From positions 7,152,501 through 7,216,500 of the forward strand of contig CP107851.1 of the NCBI GenBank assembly GCA_036013505.1: a DNA stretch of 64,000 bases. The letters run 5' to 3'. Under the pieces are notes generated by a model. That model had not been told where the DNA came from. It searched no databases and saw only the letters and a program-made list of their open reading frames with translations. Positions 17,322 through 26,413 of this stretch are shown here, in pieces. A program made the position numbers and the translations under genes. Each line of letters starts with the position of its first letter. Within the stretch, counting starts at the first letter, position 1. The stretch comes from Streptomyces sp. NBC_00510. Lineage in GTDB: Bacteria; Actinomycetota; Actinomycetes; Streptomycetales; Streptomycetaceae.

Positions 17322-17770
17322 GGTGCCTTCTCCTCCGTCGTGCCGTGCGTGCCGCGCCTGCCGTCCGTGCCGCGATCGGGCGTACGGTGCCGCGCCAGGG
17401 CCGCGGTCGCCCTCGCCGTACCGTTCCCGGGGGCGGACTTCCTCTTCGGTACCAGCAGTTCGCCGCCGGGCGCCGCGGCGAGCGCGGCCGCCTCCGCGAC
17501 GGAGGGCGTGCCGACCGCGGCCAGCGGGGCGCCCGAGGGGCTCGGCACGTCGACCGCGGCCAGCGTACGCGCGTCGTACGTCACCAGGGGGACGCCCAGC
17601 CGCGCCGCCGCCGCGACGAGACCCGGCTCGCCGGCCTTGCCGTCCACGGTCGCCAGCGCCGTGACGGACGGCTCCGGCACCCCGGCCTCGGCGAGCACGG
17701 ACCGTACGAGCGCGAGCACTTCGGCCGCTGCCACACCGCGGCCCGCCCCGACGCCGACGACCACGCTCAC
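17318..17770 (-). CDS. cobE: Cobalamin biosynthesis protein CobE / CbiG C-terminal type
   Basis: 150 residues. The segment VVVGVGAGRGVAAAEVLALVRSVL, then LATVDGKAGEPGLVAAAARLGVPLVTY, and GTPSVAEAAALAAAPGGELLVPKRKS match the CbiG C-terminal/CobE fold. This is associated with ring contraction and precorrin-5 handling in cobalamin synthesis. GTG 17770 overlaps the cobB stop by 4 nt and the gene overlaps cobC by 4 nt, indicating translational coupling. No CbiG N-terminal domain is attached. Confidence 0.82.
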   Translation of the reverse strand: MSVVVGVGAGRGVAAAEVLALVRSVLAEAGVPEPSVTALATVDGKAGEPGLVAAAARLGVPLVTYDARTLAAVDVPSPSGAPLAAVGTPSVAEAAALAAAPGGELLVPKRKSAPGNGTARATAALARHRTPDRGTDGRRGTHGTTEEKAP

Positions 17771-19122
17771 GCGGCCGCGCCGCTCGCGCAGGAGGCGACG
17801 AACCGCCGTGCCAGGGACGGTTCGGCGGCCCAGTGGACGTGCAGGTACGAGGCGTGGACGCCGCCCCGCACGAAGCCCTCCACGCGCCGCTCCGGCCGGA
17901 TCAGTCCCCAGGCGGGGGTGGCCCCGGCGGCTGGCTCCACGACGGTGCGGTGGAACTCGTGGCCGCGCACCCGCGTCCCGGCGGCCGCCAGCGCGTTGTC
18001 GGCGATCGCGACCGCCTCGCGATAGCCCAGCGTGAGCCGCTCGGTCATACGGGCCGTGGTGTCCAGGACCCCGCACATGGGACGTCCGTCCAGTTCCCGC
18101 CCGAGGTAGAGCAGGCCCGCGCACTCCGCCGTCACGGGTCCGGCGAAGGCGGCGACGGCCTTGCGCAGCGGCTCGTTGGCGGACAGTTCGTGGGCGTACA
18201 TCTCGGGGAAGCCGCCGCCTATGACCAGCCCCGCGGCGCCGGGCGGCAGGTGCTCGTCGCGCAGCGGGTCGAAGGTGACGACCTCCGCCCCCGCGGCGGC
18301 GAGCAGTTCGAGGTGCTCGGCGTACGAGAAGGTGAACGCCGCCCCGCCCGCCACCGCGACCACCGGCCGTGCGCCCGGCGCCGCCGGACCGGCCGCCGCC
18401 TCCTGCGGGTCCCAGGGCTCGTCCGCGAGCGGGGGAGCACTGCGCGCCAGCGCCAGCAGCGCGTCCATGTCGCAGCCCTCCCGCACCCGGGCGGCCAGGG
18501 CCCGCACGGCGTCGACGGCGTTCGCACGCCGCTCCGCGACCGGGACCAGACCCAGGTGCCGGGAGGGCGTGCCGACCGCCGTGTCGCGCCGCAGCGCGCC
18601 CAGCACGGGCACGCCGGCGCCGTCGAGGGCGTCGCGCAGCAGCTCCTCGTGCCGGTCGGAGCCGACCTTGTTGAGGATGACGCCGGCGACCCGCACCTCC
18701 GGGTCCCACGAGGCGAAGCCGTGCACCAGCGCCGCCACCGAACGGGACTGCGACGAGGCGTCCACCACCAGCACCACCGGTGCCCGCAGCAGCTTCGCCA
18801 CGTGCGCGGTGGAGGCCAGCTCGCCCATCCCGGAGGCGCCGTCGAAGAGCCCCATCACGCCCTCCACGACGGCCAGGTCGGCCCCCCGCGCACCGTGCAG
18901 GAACAGCGGTGCGATCCGCTCCGGGCCGCACATGTACGCGTCCAGGTTGCGGCCCGGACGGCCGGTGGCCAGCGCGTGGTAGCCGGGGTCGATGTAGTCG
19001 GGGCCCACCTTGTGCGGGGAGACCGCGAGCCCGGCCTCCGCGAAGGCGGCCATCAGACCCGTGGCGACGGTGGTCTTGCCGCTCCCGGAGGCCGGGGCCG
19101 CGACGACGATCCTGGCTACCAC
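17767..19122 (-). CDS. cobB: Cobyrinate a,c-diamide synthase (CobB/CbiA)
   Basis: 451 residues from GTG 19122, which overlaps the cobO stop by 7 nt and gives the typical start RIVVAAPASGSGKTTVATGLM (P-loop). Residues 1-200 are the ATP-dependent synthetase domain. The C-terminal half is a glutamine amidotransferase with the nucleophile cysteine in VTAECAGLLYLGREL and the late histidine in RGHEFHRT. The enzyme amidates the a and c carboxylates of (hydrogeno)cobyrinate using glutamine and ATP. Confidence 0.93.
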   Translation of the reverse strand: MVARIVVAAPASGSGKTTVATGLMAAFAEAGLAVSPHKVGPDYIDPGYHALATGRPGRNLDAYMCGPERIAPLFLHGARGADLAVVEGVMGLFDGASGMGELASTAHVAKLLRAPVVLVVDASSQSRSVAALVHGFASWDPEVRVAGVILNKVGSDRHEELLRDALDGAGVPVLGALRRDTAVGTPSRHLGLVPVAERRANAVDAVRALAARVREGCDMDALLALARSAPPLADEPWDPQEAAAGPAAPGARPVVAVAGGAAFTFSYAEHLELLAAAGAEVVTFDPLRDEHLPPGAAGLVIGGGFPEMYAHELSANEPLRKAVAAFAGPVTAECAGLLYLGRELDGRPMCGVLDTTARMTERLTLGYREAVAIADNALAAAGTRVRGHEFHRTVVEPAAGATPAWGLIRPERRVEGFVRGGVHASYLHVHWAAEPSLARRFVASCASGAAA

Positions 19123-19712
19123 TCGATGCCCTTCTGGCCCTTCTGGCCGGCGTCCATCGGGTGCTTCACCTTGCCCATCTCGGTGACCAGGTCCGCGAAG
19201 TCCAGCAGCGGCTGCGGGGCGTTGCGCCCGGTGATGACGACGTGCTGGGTGCCGGGCCGGTCCCGGAGCACCGACACCACCTCGTCGGTGTCGATCCACC
19301 CCCAGTGCAGCGGGTAGGCGAACTCGTCCAGCACGTACAGCCGGTAGGTCTCGGCTGCCAGGTCGCGCTTGACCTGCTCCCAGCCCTCACGCGCGGCGTC
19401 CTCGCTCTCGGAGATGTCCCGCTGGACCCAGGACCAGCCCTCGCCCATCTTGTGCCAGGCGACGGTGCCGCCCTCGCCGGAGGCGCCGAGCACGCGCAGC
19501 GCCCGCTCCTCGCCGACCTTCCACTTCGCGGACTTGACGAACTGGAACACCCCGACCGGCCAGCCCTGGTTCCAGGCCCGCAGCGCCAGGCCGAAGGCGG
19601 CGGTCGACTTCCCCTTGCCGGTGCCGGTGTGCACCATCACCAGCGGCCGGTTGCGGCGCTGGCGCGTGGTCAGACCGTCCTGCGGCACCACACTCGGCTG
19701 TCCCTGCGGCAT
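19116..19712 (-). CDS. cobO: Cob(I)yrinic acid a,c-diamide adenosyltransferase (CobO/BtuR type)
   Basis: A 198-residue corrinoid adenosyltransferase that adds the 5'-deoxyadenosyl ligand to cobalt using ATP. The P-loop-like VMVHTGTGKGKSTAAFGLALRA (residues 25-46), the stretch FQFVKSAKWKVGEERAL, and YRLYVLDEFAYPLHWGWID are family hallmarks. Its ATG overlaps the chelatase stop by one base (TAATG), and its 3' end overlaps cobB. Confidence 0.95.
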   Translation of the reverse strand: MPQGQPSVVPQDGLTTRQRRNRPLVMVHTGTGKGKSTAAFGLALRAWNQGWPVGVFQFVKSAKWKVGEERALRVLGASGEGGTVAWHKMGEGWSWVQRDISESEDAAREGWEQVKRDLAAETYRLYVLDEFAYPLHWGWIDTDEVVSVLRDRPGTQHVVITGRNAPQPLLDFADLVTEMGKVKHPMDAGQKGQKGIEW

Positions 19713-21757
19713 TACGCGGCCCTCCGTACATCCCGTACCAGTGCCGCGACGCTGTCAGCGCGCAGCTCGTCCAACGTCACGGCGGTGCCGTGCAGTTCGC
19801 GGGCCAGCTCACCCGCGAGCCCCAGGCGCACCGGCCCGGACTCGCAGTCGACGACCACCGACGCGGTGCCCTCGGCCGCCAGCAGCCGTGCGGCCCGCGC
19901 GGCCGTGCGCACCGGCTCGGGGCCGCCGGTCGCCCGGCCGTCGGTGACCACGACCAGCAGCGGGCGGCGCGAGGGGTCCCGCAGCCGCTCCACGCGCAGC
20001 ACGTCCTGCGCCTTCAGCAGCCCGGCGGCCAGCGGGGTGCGGCCGCCGGTGGGCAGCTTCTCCAGGCGTGCCGCGCCCGCCTCGACCGACGAGGTCGGCG
20101 GCAGCGCCAGCTCCGCCGTCGCGCCGCGGAAGGTGACCAGGCCGACCTTGTCGCGCCGCTGGTAGGCGTCGAGCAGCAGCGACAGCACCGCGCCCTTGAC
20201 CGCGCTCATGCGCTGCCGGGCGGCCATCGAGCCCGAGGCGTCGACGACGAAGAGCACCAGGTTGCCCTCGCGGCCCTCCCGCACCGCCTCGCGCAGGTCG
20301 TCCCGGCGGATCACCAGGCCCGGGCCGCCGCGCCCGCGCGCCCGCTGGTGCGGGGCGGCGGCGAGCACGGTGGCGGCCAGGTGCAGCTTGGACAGGGCGC
20401 CGCGGGGCCGCCGGGCGCCGGTCGTCCTGCCGTGCGCCGTACGGGCCCGTGAGCGGCGGCCCGCGGCGCCCTCGCCGAGGCCGGGAACGGTCAGGGCGCG
20501 GGCCTTGAACGGCTCGGCCGCGGGCACCGCGGCCCGTTCCCCGGCGCCGCCCTGCGGCGCCTGCGCGGGCTCGGGCCCGGGCTCGGGCTCGGGCTGGGGA
20601 CCGGAGTCCGCCGGCTCCCGGGGCGGGGCGATGTCAGGGGTGGCGTCGGGGGTGCCGTCGTCACCCTGCGGCGGGCGGCCGCCGCCGTCGGGTCCGCCCC
20701 CGTCGGGGCCGGGACCGGGGTCCGGGTCCGGGTCGTCGTCCTCGGCGCGGTTGCGCTCCAGGGTCTCGTCGAGCTTCTCCTCGTCCAGGCCCGGCGCGTC
20801 GAAGGGATTGCGGCGGCGCCGGTGCGGCAGCGCCAGCAGCGCGGCCTGCCGTACGTCGGCGTCGGTCACGTCGGTGCGTCCGGCCCAGGCGGCCAGGGCG
20901 GTCGCCGTGCGCGCCATGACGATGTCCGCGCGCATCCCGTCCACCTCGAAGGCCGCGCAGGTGGCCGCGATCTGGCGGAGCGCGCCGTCGCCGAGCGACA
21001 CCGCGGGCAACAGCGCCCGCGCCGCCGCGATCCGCTCGCGCAGTTCCCGCTCGTCGGCCTGCCAGGCGGCGGCGAAGCCCGGCGGGTCCGCGTCGTAGGC
21101 GAGGCGCCGCCGGACGACCTGCACCCGCTCGTCGGTCTCCCGCGACGCCGCGACCTCCACCGTGAGACCGAAGCGGTCCAGCAACTGCGGCCGCAGCTCG
21201 CCCTCTTCGGGGTTCATCGTGCCGACGAGGAGGAAGCGCGCGGCGTGGCGCACGGAGACGCCCTCCCGCTCGACGTAGGAGGCGCCCATGGCGGCCGCGT
21301 CCAGCAGCAGGTCCACCAGGTGGTCGTGGAGGAGGTTGACCTCGTCCACGTACAGCACGCCGCGGTGCGCGTCGGCCAGCAGCCCCGGCTCGAAGGCCTT
21401 CACGCCCTCCGCCAGGGCCCGTTCGATGTCCAGGGCGCCGACGAGGCGGTCCTCGGACGCGCCGACCGGCAGCTCCACCATGCGCGCCGCCCGGCTCTCC
21501 GCGCCGGCGTCCGGGCCGTGCGGCCCGTCCGGGCAGGCCGGGTCGGGCGCCGCCGGGTCGCAGCCGAAGCGGCAGCCGGGCACGACGTCCACGGGCGGCA
21601 GCAGTGCCGACAGCGCCCGTACGGCGGTCGACTTGGCGGTGCCCTTCTCGCCGCGCACCAGCACACCGCCCACCGCCGGGCTGACCGCGTTCAGCAGCAA
21701 CGCCAGGCGCAGGTCCGCCATCCCGACGATCGCGGTGAAGGGGTAAGGGGTGCTCAC
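19712..21757 (-). CDS. Putative cobaltochelatase / magnesium-chelatase-like fused ChlI-ChlD subunit
   Basis: 681 residues. The N-terminal AAA+ domain (1-330) has Walker A GEKGTAKSTAVRAL, Walker B-like GVLYVDEVNLLHDHLVDLLLDA and VGTMNPEEGELRPQLLDRFGL. An acidic/Pro/Gly-rich linker (about 340-430) follows. The C-terminal von Willebrand A domain carries the MIDAS motif VDASGSMAARQRM. Position in the cob operon indicates cobalt insertion into hydrogenobyrinate diamide, which in known systems also needs CobN, not encoded in this window. Confidence 0.9.
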   Translation of the reverse strand: MSTPYPFTAIVGMADLRLALLLNAVSPAVGGVLVRGEKGTAKSTAVRALSALLPPVDVVPGCRFGCDPAAPDPACPDGPHGPDAGAESRAARMVELPVGASEDRLVGALDIERALAEGVKAFEPGLLADAHRGVLYVDEVNLLHDHLVDLLLDAAAMGASYVEREGVSVRHAARFLLVGTMNPEEGELRPQLLDRFGLTVEVAASRETDERVQVVRRRLAYDADPPGFAAAWQADERELRERIAAARALLPAVSLGDGALRQIAATCAAFEVDGMRADIVMARTATALAAWAGRTDVTDADVRQAALLALPHRRRRNPFDAPGLDEEKLDETLERNRAEDDDPDPDPGPGPDGGGPDGGGRPPQGDDGTPDATPDIAPPREPADSGPQPEPEPGPEPAQAPQGGAGERAAVPAAEPFKARALTVPGLGEGAAGRRSRARTAHGRTTGARRPRGALSKLHLAATVLAAAPHQRARGRGGPGLVIRRDDLREAVREGREGNLVLFVVDASGSMAARQRMSAVKGAVLSLLLDAYQRRDKVGLVTFRGATAELALPPTSSVEAGAARLEKLPTGGRTPLAAGLLKAQDVLRVERLRDPSRRPLLVVVTDGRATGGPEPVRTAARAARLLAAEGTASVVVDCESGPVRLGLAGELARELHGTAVTLDELRADSVAALVRDVRRAA

Positions 21758-21830
21758 GCGGCCTCCTGGGTCGAACGGTCGTTGCGGCGGTGCTCACGGA
21801 CGGCCCCGCTCCGGGGCCGCGACGGGGTGC

Positions 21831-23342
21831 TCACGGCGCCCCCGGGGGGACGAAGGGCAGCCCCGCAGGGGGGCCCTGCTCGATGAGGCGGAGCAGCGCG
21901 CCGGTGTCGGCGTGCTCCTCGATCAGGTCGCCCAGCCGGTCCAGCTGCTCCTCGCGGAGCGCGCCGAAGGCGGTGCCGGGGGCGGGTACGAAACGCCGTC
22001 CCGCGGCCTGGGCGACGCGGCGCAGGAAGGCGCGGCGGAAGCCGTCGCTCTCCAGCGAGCCGTGCCAGTGGGTGCCCCAGACCGCGCCGGTGCGGCAGCC
22101 GTCCAGGAAGGGCTCGTCGCCGCCGCGGACGTCGGCGACGCCGTGGTGGATCTCGTACCCCTCGACCGGTTCGCCGTACGCCTTCCCGGAGGGCCGGGCC
22201 AGGGTCTTCGCCACGGCGAAGCGGACCCGCACCGGCAGCAGGCCGAGCCCGGCGACCGTGCCCGCGCGGGACTCGACGTCGTCCTCGATCGTCTCGGCGA
22301 GCATCTGGAAGCCGCCGCAGATCCCCAGCACCGGGCGCCCCTGCGCGGCCCGGCGGGTGACGGCATCGGCCAGGCCCCGCTGCCGCAGCCACTCCAGGGC
22401 CTTGACCGTGCCGCGGGTGCCGGGCAGGACGACGAGGTCGGCGTCGGCCAGTTCCTCGGGCCGGTCGACGAAGCGGACGACGACACCGGGCTCGGCGGCG
22501 AGCGCGTCCACGTCGGTGAAGTTCGACATCAGCGGGACCGCCGCGACGGCGACCCGAAGGACGTCCTCACCGTGCGGCGCCGCCGTGTCCGACTCCCTGA
22601 CGGTGCCGCGCAGCGACATCCGCAGGCCGTCCTCCTCGTCGATGCCGAGGCCGTGCCGGTACGGCAGCACCCCGTAGAAGCGGCGTCCGGTCAGCCCGCG
22701 CAGCATCTCGAGACCCGGCTCCAGCAAGGACACGTCGCCGCGGAACTTGTTGACCAGGTAGCCGCAGACCAGCTCCTGGTCCTCGGGGGCCAGCAGCGCC
22801 GTCGTCCCGAAGAACGAGGCGAAGACCCCGCCCCGGTCGATGTCGCCGACCACGACCACCGGGAGCCGGGCGGCCCGCGCCAGGCCCATGTTGACGATGT
22901 CGCCCTGCCGCAGGTTGATCTCGGCGGGGCTGCCGGCGCCCTCGCAGATCACCGCGTCGTACCGGCCGCGCAGCTCCTCCAGGCAGCCGGTGACGGTCTC
23001 CAGCAGCTGCGCGCGGCTCCCGTTGTGGTAGCCGCGCGCGCTCATCTCGCCCACCGGGCGCCCCATCAGGACGACCTGGCTGGTGCGGTCCCCGCCGGGC
23101 TTGAGCAGCACCGGGTTCATCAGGGCCGAGGGCTCCACGCGCGCCGCCTGGGCCTGCATCGCCTGGGCGCGGCCGATCTCGGCGCCCTCGCGCGTCACGT
23201 ACGAGTTCAGCGACATGTTCTGCGCCTTGAACGGCGCCACGGACACACCCTGCCGCGCCAGCCACCGGCAGATCCCCGCCGTGACGACGCTCTTGCCGGC
23301 GTCCGACGTGGTCCCGGCGACCAGCAGGCCCCCGCCCCTCAT
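21831..23342 (-). CDS. cobQ: Cobyric acid synthase (CobQ/CbiP)
   Basis: 503 residues from ATG 23342, directly after GGAGGA and overlapping the cobD stop by 4 nt (ATGA). The N-terminal dethiobiotin-synthetase-like domain starts [26 protein letters not shown] and includes [13 protein letters not shown]. The C-terminal class I glutamine amidotransferase has the nucleophile in [11 protein letters not shown] and the histidine in GTHWHGSLE. It amidates the b, d, e and g carboxylates of adenosylcobyrinate diamide. A 73-nt gap separates it from the chelatase gene. Confidence 0.96.
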   Translation of the reverse strand: MRGGGLLVAGTTSDAGKSVVTAGICRWLARQGVSVAPFKAQNMSLNSYVTREGAEIGRAQAMQAQAARVEPSALMNPVLLKPGGDRTSQVVLMGRPVGEMSARGYHNGSRAQLLETVTGCLEELRGRYDAVICEGAGSPAEINLRQGDIVNMGLARAARLPVVVVGDIDRGGVFASFFGTTALLAPEDQELVCGYLVNKFRGDVSLLEPGLEMLRGLTGRRFYGVLPYRHGLGIDEEDGLRMSLRGTVRESDTAAPHGEDVLRVAVAAVPLMSNFTDVDALAAEPGVVVRFVDRPEELADADLVVLPGTRGTVKALEWLRQRGLADAVTRRAAQGRPVLGICGGFQMLAETIEDDVESRAGTVAGLGLLPVRVRFAVAKTLARPSGKAYGEPVEGYEIHHGVADVRGGDEPFLDGCRTGAVWGTHWHGSLESDGFRRAFLRRVAQAAGRRFVPAPGTAFGALREEQLDRLGDLIEEHADTGALLRLIEQGPPAGLPFVPPGAP

Positions 23343-24340
23343 GCGTTCCTCCTCCGGGCGACCGCGCCCCACGCCAGGCGCCCGCCCACCGCGACCGCCA
23401 GCGCCAGCGCGCCGATCCGCCGCGACAACCGCGCCGCCCGTTCGATGTCCCGTACCTCCACCGGCCGGTTCCCCGCCCCCAGGACGGGCCGGTGCTCGAC
23501 CCGCCCGCCATAGGCAAGCGTCCCCCCGAGGCGCACGCCCAACGCCCCCGCGAACGAGGCCTCCACCGGTCCCGCGTTCGGGCTGGGATGCCGGGAGCCG
23601 TCCCTGCGCCAGGCCCGCCAGGCCCCCCGGGGGTCGGGCCCGGCCAGCACCGCGAGCGCGGCGGTCAGCCGGGCGCCGGGATAGCCGGCCACGTCGTCCA
23701 GCCGGGCCGCCGCCCAGCCGAACCGCCGGTGCCGCGGCGACTTGTGACCCACCATCGCGTCGAGGGTGTTGACCGCCCGGAAGCCCACCAGCCCGGGCAC
23801 GCCGCCCAGCGCGCCCCACACCAGGGCGCCCACGACGGCGTCCGAGGTGTTCTCCGCGACGGACTCCACGACCGCCCGGGCCAACTGGGCCTCGTCCAGC
23901 GCCTGCGGGTCGCGGCCGCACAGATGGGGCAGCCGCCCGCGCGCCGCCTCGGTGTCCCCGGCGGACAGGGCGGCGCCGATGGCGCGCGCCTCCCGTACCA
24001 GGGAGGTCCCGCCGAGCACGGCCCAGGTCGCCGCCGCCGTCAGGGCGACGGAGGCGGGGCCGGAACGGCGTGCCGCACGCTGGAGCCCGGCCGCGGCCGC
24101 CACCGCGCCGCCCGCGCACAGCGCCGTGTGGAGGGCGCCCCGGCCGCGGTGGTCGCGCCACAGTGCACGCTCCAGGCCGGCGGCGGCGCTGCCGAAGACC
24201 GCCACGGGGTGACCGCGGCGCGGGTCGGCGAGGGCGAGGTCGGCGAGCCAGCCGAGGGCGGCACCGGTGGCGAACGCGCACGGCGCCGCGGCGCCGGTGT
24301 CGGGTGAACGGCCGGGGCCGCGCATCACAGGAGTCCTCAC
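23339..24340 (-). CDS. cobD: Cobinamide synthase CobD/CbiB (membrane protein)
   Basis: A 333-residue integral membrane protein that condenses adenosylcobyric acid with the aminopropanol moiety. Family segments are [66 protein letters not shown] and [26 protein letters not shown]. Several hydrophobic helices are visible. It is the first gene of the operon, directly downstream of the B12 riboswitch. GTG 24340 or ATG 24325 could be the start. Confidence 0.93.
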   Translation of the reverse strand: MRTPVMRGPGRSPDTGAAAPCAFATGAALGWLADLALADPRRGHPVAVFGSAAAGLERALWRDHRGRGALHTALCAGGAVAAAAGLQRAARRSGPASVALTAAATWAVLGGTSLVREARAIGAALSAGDTEAARGRLPHLCGRDPQALDEAQLARAVVESVAENTSDAVVGALVWGALGGVPGLVGFRAVNTLDAMVGHKSPRHRRFGWAAARLDDVAGYPGARLTAALAVLAGPDPRGAWRAWRRDGSRHPSPNAGPVEASFAGALGVRLGGTLAYGGRVEHRPVLGAGNRPVEVRDIERAARLSRRIGALALAVAVGGRLAWGAVARRRNA

Positions 24341-24359
24341 TCAGGGTCCGCGCCCTGGT

Positions 24360-24546
24360 TCGACGTGACCGGCGACGAGAGTCTCCTGGCTCCCGGATCG
24401 GCGGCACCCCCGGCCTTCCAGCCCCTCACGGGGCCGTGGCCATGGGCGGGGGTCCGCTCCCCGGTGACAGTGGCGGGACCGCGCCGGATTCGCACCGGAC
24501 TTCCTCTCCTGCCGCCGTTTGGCGGTTCCGATACCACCACGCGCCG
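24360..24546 (-). promoter_or_regulatory. Cobalamin (AdoCbl) riboswitch in the cob operon leader
   Basis: Read on the minus strand, the leader has the full conserved order: GGAAGTCCGGTGCGAATCC, then GCGGTCCCGCCACTGT, and finally the B12 box GAGCCAGGAGACTC (24379-24391). These are the defining cobalamin-riboswitch elements. It ends about 20-40 nt before the cobD start, so ligand binding probably blocks translation or causes premature termination of the seven-gene operon. Confidence 0.95.
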
Positions 24547-24636
24547 CTCCGGCCCGTCAACTCACCGCGACGGCTTGTGGAAAAGAAGAAACCCCAGCTC
24601 ACGGCCGGAAAGCCGGGAGCTGAGGTCAACTTCACA

Positions 24637-24660
24637 CCGGGCCGCGCGCACGCGGCCCGG
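24637..24660 (-). terminator. Hairpin terminator after the pit/small membrane protein operon
   Basis: CCGGGCCGCG (24637-24646) and CGCGGCCCGG (24651-24660) form a perfect 10-bp stem with a CGCA loop, 11 nt beyond the stop of the gene at 24672. A second weaker CAGCTC/GAGCTG-based hairpin lies just beyond (24596-24622). Together they insulate the pit operon from the riboswitch leader. Confidence 0.75.
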
Positions 24661-24671
24661 GGACCCGCGGG

Positions 24672-24911
24672 TCAGGCGACGATCAGGAAGATCCCGTACG
24701 CGACGGCTGCCGCGCACAGCGCGAAGCACAGGTACGCGCCGCTGCGGGCCAGCGCGGTCGAGCCGGCGGCGGAGCCGCCGCCCGCCTCGCCGGTGGCCGC
24801 GCCCTGCTTGGACAGGCCCACGATGCCGAGGGTGAACAGGCCGACGAGTCCGATGGTCACGGCGAGGCTGACGCCGAAGACGGAGCCGAGGGCAGCCCAG
24901 TCGATGTGCAT
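24672..24911 (-). CDS. Small two-helix membrane protein encoded after Pit
   Basis: 79 residues with two hydrophobic helices, about 6-33 (VFGVSLAVTIGLVGLFTLGIV) and 55-78 (SGAYLCFALCAAAVAYGIFLIV), joined by a Gly/Ser-rich loop. AAGGAA precedes ATG 24911. It lies 37 nt downstream of the phosphate transporter gene on the same strand and ahead of a terminator, so the two are probably co-transcribed. I do not recognise a characterised family. A role as an accessory subunit of the transporter is only a positional guess. Confidence 0.82.
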   Translation of the reverse strand: MHIDWAALGSVFGVSLAVTIGLVGLFTLGIVGLSKQGAATGEAGGGSAAGSTALARSGAYLCFALCAAAVAYGIFLIVA

Positions 24912-24948
24912 GATGCTGATTCCTTCCGGGGCCGGTGCGGCGCCGCCG

Positions 24949-26166
24949 TCAGGCGGAGGCCTGGGCGGGGTCGGCGTCGACGGTGGCGGCCGTGAGGCCG
25001 GCGGGCGGCGGGATCACGGCGGCGATCGCCGTGGTGATGACGCCCGGCTCCTCGGCGTCGCCGTGGGCCTCGTTGACGTTGGTGTGGTCGACGGGCTTGC
25101 GGCGCGAGGCGATCCAGATCGCGACGCAGGCGGCGAGGGCCAGGACGGCGACCGCGGTGACGCCCAGGTCCCCCTGGTCGGCCAGGAGCGCGGCGCCCGC
25201 CGCGACCAGACCCGCGGCCGGAAGGGTGAGCCCCCACGCGGCGAACATGCGGCCCGCGGTGCTCCACCGGACGACGCCGCCCTTGCGGCCGACACCGGCG
25301 CCCATGACGGAGCCGGAGCAGACCTGCGTGGTGGAGAGCGAGAAGCCGAGGTGGGAGGAGGCGAGGATGACGGTGGCGGCGCCGGTCTGGGCGGCGAAGC
25401 CCTGCGGCGGCTGGATGTCGGTGATGCCCTTGCCCATGGTGCGGATGATCCGCCAGCCACCGATGAAGGTGCCGAGCGCGATCGCCATGCCGGCCGACAC
25501 GATGACCCACAGCGGCGGGTCGGAGTCGGGGGCGACGACGTTGCCCGCGATCAGGGCGAGGGTGATGACACCCATGGTCTTCTGTGCGTCGTTGGTGCCG
25601 TGCGCGAGGGAGACCAGACCGGCCGAGGCGATCTGCCCGGCCCGGTAGCCCTTGGCGGTCGCCTTCGGGTCGGCGTTGCGGCCGATGCGGTAGGTCAGGC
25701 GGGTCGCCAGCATCGCGGCGAGACCGGCGACCACCGGGGCGCAGACGGCCGGGATCAGGACCTTCATGACGACCGCGTCACCGTTGATCGAGCTGAAGCC
25801 CGCGGAGGCGACGGAGGCGCCGATGAGGCCGCCGAACAGGGCGTGGGAGGAGCTGGAGGGGAGGCCCGCCAGCCAGGTCAGCAGGTTCCAGACGATCGCG
25901 CCGACGAGCCCCGCGAAGATCACCTCGGGCTTGATGCCCGCGCTCTCGTCGAGGATGCCGCCGGAGATCGTCTTCGCCACCTCGACGGAGAGGAAGGCGC
26001 CGACGAGGTTGAGCACGGCGGACATGGCCACCGCCGTCTTGGGCTTGAGCGCGCCAGTGGAGATGGTGGTCGCCATCGCATTGGCGGTGTCGTGGAAACC
26101 GTTCGTGAAGTCGAACACGAGTGCGGTAATGATCACGATTCCGATCAGGAGCGTGATGTGTTCCAT
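24949..26166 (-). CDS. pit: Low-affinity inorganic phosphate transporter (PitA/PitH family)
   Basis: 405 residues from ATG 26166 (an ATG at 26178 would add four residues). The polytopic PiT/PHO4 signatures are present twice: FDFTNGFHDTANAMATTISTGAL near the N-terminus and SLAHGTNDAQKTMGVI in the second half, each in a duplicated domain. GLPSSSSHALFGGLIGA is also typical. It imports phosphate as a metal-phosphate complex with protons. A PHO box 51 bp upstream points to PhoP control. Position fits pitH2 of S. coelicolor. Confidence 0.94.
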   Translation of the reverse strand: MEHITLLIGIVIITALVFDFTNGFHDTANAMATTISTGALKPKTAVAMSAVLNLVGAFLSVEVAKTISGGILDESAGIKPEVIFAGLVGAIVWNLLTWLAGLPSSSSHALFGGLIGASVASAGFSSINGDAVVMKVLIPAVCAPVVAGLAAMLATRLTYRIGRNADPKATAKGYRAGQIASAGLVSLAHGTNDAQKTMGVITLALIAGNVVAPDSDPPLWVIVSAGMAIALGTFIGGWRIIRTMGKGITDIQPPQGFAAQTGAATVILASSHLGFSLSTTQVCSGSVMGAGVGRKGGVVRWSTAGRMFAAWGLTLPAAGLVAAGAALLADQGDLGVTAVAVLALAACVAIWIASRRKPVDHTNVNEAHGDAEEPGVITTAIAAVIPPPAGLTAATVDADPAQASA

Positions 26167-26216
26167 TGACCCAGGCATTCGTTCGATCGGACAGTGGCGG
26201 TGGCGACCGTACGGAG

Positions 26217-26238
26217 TCTGGATGAACGGAAGGTGAAC
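26217..26238 (-). promoter_or_regulatory. PHO box (PhoP direct-repeat units) upstream of pit
   Basis: On the minus strand two adjacent 11-nt direct repeats are visible: GTTCACCTTCC (26238-26228) and GTTCATCCAGA (26227-26217). Streptomyces PhoP binds tandem 11-nt units beginning with GTTCACC-like sequence. The site lies about 51-72 bp upstream of the pit start at 26166, within the 235-bp intergenic region. Binding itself is inferred. Confidence 0.75.
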
Positions 26239-26413
26239 GAGGGGAGGCGCGGCGGTGCCGGTGCGTGCGGGGGGTGTGGGCCCGTGTGGACTTCGCCCCG
26301 GAATCCGGCCTTGGACGTGCTTCGATCGCCCTTCCCGGCGCCTCCGGAAGAGATCCTGGTCACGGCCCGGGGCCGTCGTGACCCAGCGGGGGGGACGGGC
26401 CCAGGGCCGCGGC

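Noticed and set aside
15861-24546. A complete cobalamin pathway in the window
   Set aside because: Only late steps and one chelatase subunit are here. CobN and the early methyltransferases are absent from this window.
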